DNA from: Rhizobiaceae bacterium
Lineage (GTDB): Bacteria > Pseudomonadota > Alphaproteobacteria > Rhizobiales > Rhizobiaceae
Reading direction: 5' to 3'
Length of the DNA stretch: 64,000 bases
Assembly (NCBI GenBank): GCA_019635755.1
Contig: JAHBYW010000010.1
Coordinates: forward strand, 18,487-82,486
How positions within the stretch are numbered: position 1 is the stretch's first letter; each line of letters opens with the position of its first letter. Under the pieces are notes generated by a model. It was not told the DNA's origin, did no database searches, and worked only from the letters and a program-made list of their open reading frames with translations. Positions 59,065 through 64,000 of this stretch are shown here, in pieces. Both the position numbers and the translations under genes were made by a program.

Positions 59065-59775
59065 ATGACGCCGCACAACGAGGCGAAAGCCGGAGACTAT
59101 GCCGAGACGGTGCTGCTGCCGGGCGATCCGCTGCGCGCCAAATGGATCGCCGAGACCTTTATGGCCGATGCGCGGCAGGTGAACGGCGTCCGCAATTGCC
59201 TCGGCTTCACCGGCACCTACAAGGGCCGGCCGGTCTCGGTGCAGGCGACCGGCATGGGTCAGGCGTCCGCGTCGATCTACATTCACGAGCTGATCAACAT
59301 GTACGGCGCCAGGACGCTGATCCGCGTCGGAACCTGCGGTGGGCTGAACGCCAGGGTGAAGGTCGGCGACCTCGTGCTGGCGCAGGCCGCCTGCACAAAT
59401 TCCGGCATGATCCGCGACGCGTTCGTCCCCTACAGCTTCGCGCCCATCGCCGATTTCGGGCTCCTGCGGGCGATGGCGGACAAGGCCGAAACGCGCAAGC
59501 TCCGGCTGCACGTCGGCAACATGGTCGCCGATGACATCTTCTACCATCCGAACGGCCTTGACGGGTACGGCGCCCTGCCCGCCCACGGAGTGCTCGCCGT
59601 CGACATGGAGTCGGCCGCGCTCTACACGCTGGCCGCCCGCTTCGGGGTGCGCGCCCTCACCGTCTGCACGATGAGCGACTGCCTGATCACGCATGAGGAA
59701 ATGTCGGCCCAGCACCGCCAGACGGCGCTGGTCGACATGGCGACGCTGGCGCTCGACGTGGCGGCGGAGACGTAG
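59065..59775 (+). CDS. deoD: Purine-nucleoside phosphorylase, DeoD type
   Basis: A 236-residue trimeric-hexameric PNP. It begins MTPHNEAKAGDYAETVLLPG and has GTGMGQASASIYIHEL-type (TGMGQASASIYIHEL) and RVGTCGGLN phosphate-binding blocks, then the nucleoside-site GVLAVDMESAALYTLAARFG and a final CTMSDC. It cleaves purine nucleosides by phosphate to bases and ribose-1-phosphate for salvage. It is 26 bases after the methyltransferase-like gene and is followed by a palindromic repeat; no other deo genes are in the window. Confidence 0.96.
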   Translation: MTPHNEAKAGDYAETVLLPGDPLRAKWIAETFMADARQVNGVRNCLGFTGTYKGRPVSVQATGMGQASASIYIHELINMYGARTLIRVGTCGGLNARVKVGDLVLAQAACTNSGMIRDAFVPYSFAPIADFGLLRAMADKAETRKLRLHVGNMVADDIFYHPNGLDGYGALPAHGVLAVDMESAALYTLAARFGVRALTVCTMSDCLITHEEMSAQHRQTALVDMATLALDVAAET

Positions 59776-59806
59776 GCGGGTGCGTGCCCGTCTCGACGTT
59801 ATTTAT

Positions 59807-59895
59807 CCCCACCCCTAACCCCTCCCCGCACGGGGGAGGGGAAGCTGCCGCGCCTAAGTCCCCCTCCCCCTTGCGGGGAGGGGTTAGGGGTGGGG
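59807..59895. repeat. Large palindromic intergenic repeat
   Basis: A 24-bp perfect inverted repeat (arms 59807-59830 and 59872-59895, CCCCACCCCTAACCCCTCCC as the start of the left arm) encloses a 41-base loop that itself pairs through GGGGGAGGGG and CCCCTCCCCC. The element lies between convergent deoD and merR genes. Similar C-rich CCCCTAACCCC palindromes are common in intergenic spaces of alphaproteobacteria and can work as transcript ends for both strands. Confidence 0.75.
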
Positions 59896-59963
59896 GTGAA
59901 CCCTGAAAGGACACGATAGGATCGCGAATTGGGCCGGCCTCGTCCGAGGCCTGGCAGCACGCC

Positions 59964-60350
59964 TCACGTATTCACACCCAGCTCCACCAGCCGCTCGACG
60001 CAGCTCTCCTCGGCCTGGTCGAGTTCGGTCAGCGTCTCCTCGAGGTCGCGCCGCTTCTGCCGCAGGTCCTCGCGTTTCTCCTCGATCCTGCGGATCATCA
60101 GCTTGAGCTGCCCGACCTCGCCCGGCGGCTCCTTGTACATCTGGATGATCTCGCGGATCTCGTTGATCGAGAAACCGAGCCGTTTGCCGCGCAGGATCTG
60201 CTTCACCAGGTGCCGGTCCGACGGCCGGAACAGCCGCGTGCGGCCGCGGCGGATGGGCTGGATCAGCCCCTCGTCCTCGTAGAAGCGCAGCGTGCGCGTG
60301 GAGATGTCGAATTCGCGGGTCAGCTCGGTGATCGAATAATAGTCCCGCAT
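59964..60350 (-). CDS. MerR family transcriptional regulator
   Basis: A 128-residue regulator. The N-terminal winged helix begins YYSITELTREFDISTRTLRF and YEDEGLIQPIRRGRTRLF, then a dimerising coiled coil (about 75-118, rich in Arg, Glu and Leu). No metal-binding cysteine cluster is evident, so it is unlike MerR or CueR. It resembles the group that includes LiuR/PsrA-type regulators of branched-chain and fatty acid catabolism, but no such catabolic genes are in the window. Two perfect palindromes lie upstream of its start. Confidence 0.85.
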   Translation of the reverse strand: MRDYYSITELTREFDISTRTLRFYEDEGLIQPIRRGRTRLFRPSDRHLVKQILRGKRLGFSINEIREIIQMYKEPPGEVGQLKLMIRRIEEKREDLRQKRRDLEETLTELDQAEESCVERLVELGVNT

Positions 60351-60390
60351 CGGCGCCCTGCCATCGATTGGGCCCGATCTTCACACGGCA

Positions 60391-60429
60391 TTTACGTAAA
60401 AGTCAAATCTGGAGACAGTTTACGTAAAC
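60391..60429. promoter_or_regulatory. Two palindromic operator-like sites upstream of the MerR gene
   Basis: TTTACGTAAA occurs twice, at 60391-60400 and 60419-60428, the second within the longer palindrome GTTTACGTAAAC. The centres are 28 bases apart, upstream of the merR start (60350), between it and the end of mgtE. The spacing and repeats suit a MerR-family regulator controlling its own promoter. Confidence 0.65.
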
Positions 60430-60448
60430 GGCGGCACGACCAGCCCGA

Positions 60449-61870
60449 TCAGCCGAAGCCGAAGCCGAACCACCAGGCGGCCAGCCCAAGGAACGCGAAG
60501 AAGCCGACGACGTCGGTCACGGAGGTGACGAACACGGCGGACGCGACCGCCGGATCGACCCCGAACCGGTCCAGCAGCAGAGGAATGAGGATGCCGGCCA
60601 CGGCGGCGCAGAACATGTTCACGATCATCGCCGCGCCGATGATGCCGCCGATCTCGATGCTCTGGAACCACAGGCCCGCGACCGAGCCGATCAGCAGCGC
60701 GAAGATGATGCCGTTGATGAAGCCGACCCCCATCTCGCGGCGGATGATGCGGCCGGCATTGTAGATGTCGAGGTCCTTGGTCGCCAGCGCGCGCACCGTC
60801 ACGGTCATCGTCTGCGAGCCGGCATTGCCGCCCATGCCCGCCACGATCGGCATCAGCACGGCCAGTGCCACGATCTGCTCGATCGTCGCGTCGAACAGGC
60901 TGATCACCGAGGCCGCCAGGAACGCCGTCGCCAGGTTGACCAGCAGCCACGGCACGCGCGAGCGCGAGGTGGCAAACACGCTGTCCGACAGTTCCTCGTC
61001 GCCGACGCCGCCCATGCGCAGCAGGTCCTCCTCGGCTTCCTGCTGGATGACGTCGACCACGTCGTCGATGGTGAGAACGCCGACGAGGCGCTCGTTCTCG
61101 TCCACGACGGCCGCCGACAGAAGGTCGTACTGCTCGAACTCGCGCGCCGCCTCCTCCTGGTCCATCGTCGCCGGGATCGCGTGGCGCGTCTCGTGCATGA
61201 TGTCCTCGATCTTCACCGCGCGCTTGGCGCGCAGGATCTGGTCGAGGTCGATCGCGCCCATCAGCTTGAACGTCGGGTCGATGACGAAGATCTGGCTAAA
61301 GCGCTCGGGAAGGTTGGAGTCCTCGCGCATGTAGTCGATCGTCTGGCCGACGGTCCAGAACGGCGGCACCGCGACGAACTCGGTCTGCATGCGCCGGCCG
61401 GCCGTCTCCTCCGGATAGTCGAGCGCGCGGCGCAGGCGGATGCGCTCGGTGAACGGCAGCTTGGAGAGGATCTCCTCGCGGTCCTCCTTGTCGAGGTCCT
61501 CGAGGATGTAGACGGCGTCGTCGGAATCGAGATCCTGGACCGCCTCGGCGATCTGCTCGTTCGGCAAATAGTCGACGATGTCGGCGCGGATCGCGTCGTC
61601 GACCTCGGTCAGAGCCGAGAAGTCGAAGTCGGAGCCGAGCAGGTCGACCAGCGCGCGCCGCTGGTCGGGCAGCAGCGCTTCGAGCAGGTCGCCGAGTTCG
61701 GACTGGTGGAGGTCTTCGACGTCCTTGCGGAGCGTTACGGTGTCGCGATCGGCGATCGCCGCGCCGATATGCGCAAGATAGGACGAACGGACAGAGCCGT
61801 CCTCGCCATAGATGTCGGCGCGCGGCTCGGCCGCGTCGGCGACGGGCATGTCGTCTTGCCTGCCTTCCAC
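60449..61870 (-). CDS. mgtE: Magnesium transporter MgtE
   Basis: A 473-residue channel. The cytoplasmic N domain (helical repeats, about 40-150) has LLEALLPDQRRALVDLLGSD and DDAVYILEDLDKEDREEIL. Two CBS domains follow (about 150-290) with DIMHETRHAIPATMDQEEAA and LVGVLTIDDVVDVIQQEAEE. The membrane part has five helices with the conserved VLMPIVAGMGGNAGSQTMTV pore segment. Cytosolic magnesium closes the channel through the N and CBS domains. It lies upstream of merR on the same strand, with its stop 98 bases before that gene. Confidence 0.96.
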   Translation of the reverse strand: MEGRQDDMPVADAAEPRADIYGEDGSVRSSYLAHIGAAIADRDTVTLRKDVEDLHQSELGDLLEALLPDQRRALVDLLGSDFDFSALTEVDDAIRADIVDYLPNEQIAEAVQDLDSDDAVYILEDLDKEDREEILSKLPFTERIRLRRALDYPEETAGRRMQTEFVAVPPFWTVGQTIDYMREDSNLPERFSQIFVIDPTFKLMGAIDLDQILRAKRAVKIEDIMHETRHAIPATMDQEEAAREFEQYDLLSAAVVDENERLVGVLTIDDVVDVIQQEAEEDLLRMGGVGDEELSDSVFATSRSRVPWLLVNLATAFLAASVISLFDATIEQIVALAVLMPIVAGMGGNAGSQTMTVTVRALATKDLDIYNAGRIIRREMGVGFINGIIFALLIGSVAGLWFQSIEIGGIIGAAMIVNMFCAAVAGILIPLLLDRFGVDPAVASAVFVTSVTDVVGFFAFLGLAAWWFGFGFG

Positions 61871-62062
61871 CTACTCATTCCGCGCGCTGGAACCGGTTGA
61901 TCTTCCCGAATCCTCTAGACCCGAAATCCCTCCGACGCCAACCGAAAACGGTCGCTTGGCGCATCCCATGCAGGCGGTGTGGACTTCGCCGGGGGCCGCG
62001 ATAGGCTGGACCGCATGGGCAGCCGGCACCGCCGCGCCGCCTCACGCGTTCCGGAGCCCCGC

Positions 62063-62569
62063 ATGACCGAGATCGTCCAGGCGACGACGCCGCAGCAGCT
62101 CGACCAGGTCCGCACGCTCTTTCGCGACTTCGTCGCCTGGGCCGGCGTCCGCCTCGCCGACGACGCCGCGCGCGTGAACAAGTATTTCCACCCGTCGGTG
62201 TTCGAGCCGGAGCTGGCCGCCCTGCCCGGCCGCTACGCGCCGCCCTCGGGGAGCCTGCTGCTGGCGACCATCGACGGGGTTCCCGTCGCCTGCGTCGCCT
62301 ATCGCGACCTCGGCGACGGCGTCTGCGAGATGAAGCGCATGTACGTCTCGGCCGAGGCGCGCGGAAAGGGTGTCGGCCGCGCTCTCGTCGCGCGGCTCCT
62401 CGCCGACGCGCGCGCCGCCGGCTACCACACCATGCGGCTGGACACCTCGATGCACCAGCACGAGGCGATGGCGCTCTACGAACAGGCCGGCTTCCGCAGC
62501 ATCGGCCCGTATTACGACGTGCCCGCCGACCTCAAGGACTGGCTGCGGTATTACGAGCTGAAGCTATAG
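62063..62569 (+). CDS. GNAT family N-acetyltransferase
   Basis: A 168-residue acetyltransferase with EMKRMYVSAEARGKGVGRAL as the strand 4 and acetyl-CoA loop, followed by MRLDTSMHQHEAMALYEQAG and FRSIGPYYDVP. The N-terminal half is variable. ATG 62063 begins the conserved part; an ATG at 61979 precedes a GC-rich arginine stretch and is less likely. The acceptor is unknown. It ends 59 bases before the AlbA_2 gene, after which base composition drops visibly. Confidence 0.9.
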   Translation: MTEIVQATTPQQLDQVRTLFRDFVAWAGVRLADDAARVNKYFHPSVFEPELAALPGRYAPPSGSLLLATIDGVPVACVAYRDLGDGVCEMKRMYVSAEARGKGVGRALVARLLADARAAGYHTMRLDTSMHQHEAMALYEQAGFRSIGPYYDVPADLKDWLRYYELKL

Positions 62570-62628
62570 ACCGAAGGAGTCAATTCGGTCGTTTCGCGGA
62601 GCTGCTTCGCAGATTCCAGAGGGCCTTT

Positions 62629-63816
62629 ATGTCGATCTTCAAGCCTGTCCTAGAAGACGTTGGCGAGGTGGATTTTACGGAGCTTGTTGCCGATGCTCAA
62701 CACGAGGGGCTTGGTATCGAATTCAAGCGAGACATGTATGGCAATTCGGACACCGACCGCAAAGAATTCCTAAAAGACCTATCATCGTTCGCGAATTCCA
62801 CTGGCGGACATCTAGTCATTGGAATTGACGAGGACCAGGGCGTTGCAGTTGCAGTCACGCCTATAGCGGGCGATCCAGACGTTGTGTTGCAGCGACTTGA
62901 GCAAATCGCCAGAACTGGCATTGAGCCCCGTATTGTCGGGATAAGAATGCGTGCTGTTCCGATTGCGGCTGGCGGCTTTGTTTATCTCATTCGGATTCCG
63001 AGAAGCTGGAATCCACCGCATAGAGTGTCCCTCCAGAATTCTAACCGCTTTTTCCTACGTTCCTCTGCGGGTGCACATGAAGCTAGCGCAGAAGAGCTGA
63101 GGGCCATCTTTGCCAACGGGGCCGGCATGAATGATCGCATCAACAGCTACGTCAGTGACCGAGTTCGGAAGATCGCCGAAGACGAAGGTGTTGTTCCTCT
63201 GGCGCGAGGTGACGGCGCCGAGTCGCGCTTAGCCATTCATATACTGCCGTTTGCTGCATTTAACGGCGGCTCCCAAATTGACGTGTCGGCCGCCAGAGAT
63301 ATCGCAAACTTGCTCCAGCCGATCGCATCCAATGGCGACTCTCGGATAAACTTCGAGGGCTTCATGGTTGTTAGAACCGCCAACGTTCCGCACGGCTACA
63401 CACAGGTTTTCCGTAACGGCATCATCGAGGCCACGAAGGTGCGAGTCGCCACGTTGCGAGAGAATCTTTTGAGTATACCGACCCGGTCGTTCTTGGAACC
63501 GATCTTCGCCCGACTGCCTTCATACGTCCGTGCCTTGCAGGCATTGAACGTGCCTCCGCCCTACGGCGTGTCGATCACATTGATTGACGTAGCCGGTGCC
63601 ATACTCGGTATCGACCAATGGGGAGAGGACCAATATCGGATTGATCGCCCGACCCTGATCCTACCAATGCAGGTGATCGCAGACTACGGGAGCGATGCAG
63701 CCTATCGGAACGCAATCAAGCCCGCCGTAGATGCCCTATGGAATGCAGTAGGTTTTCCGAGTGCTGCTGATTTCTTGGCGAACTTCAACGACAACGGCGT
63801 ATGGATAGGACGCTAG
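62629..63816 (+). CDS. AlbA_2 (Schlafen-type) domain protein
   Basis: A 395-residue protein. Residues about 24-165 match the AlbA_2 nucleic-acid-binding domain: GLGIEFKRD (with E31 and K33), EFLKDLSSFANSTGGHLVIG, then VYLIRIPRSW and RFFLRSSAGAHEAS. The C-terminal 200 residues, with FVVRTA-like and PPPYGVSITLID segments, match nothing I know. The base composition is clearly lower in GC than all neighbours, suggesting acquisition. It lies between a GNAT gene and the 3' end of tRNA-Leu, a common integration point. AlbA_2 proteins are often linked to mobile or defence loci. Confidence 0.82.
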   Translation: MSIFKPVLEDVGEVDFTELVADAQHEGLGIEFKRDMYGNSDTDRKEFLKDLSSFANSTGGHLVIGIDEDQGVAVAVTPIAGDPDVVLQRLEQIARTGIEPRIVGIRMRAVPIAAGGFVYLIRIPRSWNPPHRVSLQNSNRFFLRSSAGAHEASAEELRAIFANGAGMNDRINSYVSDRVRKIAEDEGVVPLARGDGAESRLAIHILPFAAFNGGSQIDVSAARDIANLLQPIASNGDSRINFEGFMVVRTANVPHGYTQVFRNGIIEATKVRVATLRENLLSIPTRSFLEPIFARLPSYVRALQALNVPPPYGVSITLIDVAGAILGIDQWGEDQYRIDRPTLILPMQVIADYGSDAAYRNAIKPAVDALWNAVGFPSAADFLANFNDNGVWIGR

Positions 63817-63841
63817 CGCGGTTGAATGTGCGACTGGTTGC

Positions 63842-63890
63842 CGTTCAACTCACCGCCCTGCATTTTTCAATCATCTCAGGCCGTTGAACG
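63842..63890. repeat. Inverted repeat between the AlbA_2 gene and tRNA-Leu
   Basis: CGTTCAAC (63842-63849) and GTTGAACG (63883-63890) form an 8-bp perfect inverted repeat with a 33-base spacer. It lies directly downstream of the tRNA gene, counting in its orientation. It could be part of a tRNA transcript terminator or an old integration site. The evidence for either is weak. Confidence 0.35.
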
Positions 63891-63897
63891 ACAGAAT

Positions 63898-63982
63898 TGG
63901 TGCGGTCGAGAAGACTCGAACTTCCACGGGTTGCCCCACAGCGACCTCAACGCTGCGCGTCTACCAATTCCGCCACGACCGC
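63898..63982 (-). tRNA. tRNA-Leu (anticodon GAG)
   Basis: The minus strand folds as a class II tRNA of 85 bases including an encoded CCA. The acceptor stem is GCGGTCG with CGACCGC, the D-arm includes AATTGGTAGACGC, and the anticodon arm is AGCG-TTGAGGT-CGCT with anticodon GAG, reading CUC and CUU. A long variable arm follows (GTGGGGCAACCCGTG region) and the T-arm contains the GTTCGAGTC element. The orientation puts the 3' end towards the AlbA_2 gene. Confidence 0.96.
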
Positions 63983-64000
63983 ACGTCACGAAAGGGCCGG

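Noticed and set aside
62570..62628. A possible attachment repeat of the tRNA-Leu end: AATTCGGTCG compared with AATTGGTGCGGTCG near the tRNA
   Set aside because: The match is ten bases with a four-base gap, short enough to be chance, and the full tRNA 3' end is not repeated.

Overview
The window looks like chromosomal DNA of a high-GC alphaproteobacterium of the order Rhizobiales, most likely of the Mesorhizobium/Phyllobacteriaceae type. The evidence is gene content and order: an aroQ-accB-accC-aat block near DUF2155 and NDUFA12 genes, an RNase E with a long charged insertion in its S1 domain, an Irr-type iron control element next to the first suf gene, a Bacterial Transglutaminase-Like Cysteine Proteinase, and DUF3126 and DUF4189 proteins. 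Species assignment is inference. Almost everything is ordinary housekeeping or core accessory sequence. I see no prophage, insertion sequence or CRISPR array.

Layout. 1-9.6 kb: 5' end of a suf-type cysteine desulfurase with an ICE/Irr box, an alpha/beta hydrolase, a GNAT enzyme, anmK, tyrS, a giant AsmA/YhdP-like envelope protein, a 1-Cys peroxiredoxin, a 25-residue membrane peptide and an M23 peptidase. 9.6-18.4 kb: prfB with its programmed +1 frameshift, penicillin-binding protein 1A, an N-acetylmuramoyl-L-alanine amidase and rne, whose Shine-Dalgarno sequence lies in a hairpin. Two copies of a structured intergenic repeat follow the M23 gene and rne. 18.5-29 kb: a sugar isomerase and aminotransferase pair, an M48 protease, a DsbA-like oxidoreductase, aroQ, accB, accC and aat, then three extra genes (NTF2-like, TetR, DUF4336), then DUF2155 and NDUFA12. 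29-32.5 kb: two small secreted proteins, a GNAT enzyme coupled to gatB, and a TopAI/YjhX-like protein. 32.5-38 kb: a CBS protein and a run on the minus strand of rhomboid protease, MlaC-like protein, ABC ATPase, FtsX-like permease and cytochrome P450, the last three overlapping. 38-46.7 kb: PAS, PilZ and transglutaminase-like proteins, a gamma-carbonic anhydrase, several conserved unknowns, cysE, a hydrolase, a DUF192 protein and a two-domain cold shock protein. 46.8-56.6 kb: glyoxalase, pccB, small unknowns, a cysteine-desulfurase-like enzyme coupled to an aldo/keto reductase, GFA and cupin proteins, a Rieske oxygenase, a YARHG protein and an MFS transporter. 56.7-64 kb: a second aldo/keto reductase, a DUF1624 acyltransferase with a cysteine-rich tail coupled to an isoprenylcysteine-methyltransferase-like protein, deoD, a palindromic repeat, a MerR regulator with two palindromic sites, mgtE, a GNAT enzyme, an AlbA_2 (Schlafen-type) protein of visibly lower GC, and tRNA-Leu(GAG).

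How it fits together. The core is translation (tyrS, prfB, gatB, tRNA-Leu), RNA turnover (rne), the cell envelope (PBP1A, amidase, M23 peptidase, anmK, AsmA-like protein) and central metabolism (accBC, aroQ, pccB, cysE, deoD). The parts that look least ordinary are the P450-exporter operon, the AlbA_2 gene at the 3' end of tRNA-Leu, the solitary TopAI-like gene, the cysteine-rich tail on the DUF1624 protein, the SD-masking hairpin of rne, and the covarying intergenic repeats. No complete new defence or biosynthetic system can be claimed from this sequence alone.
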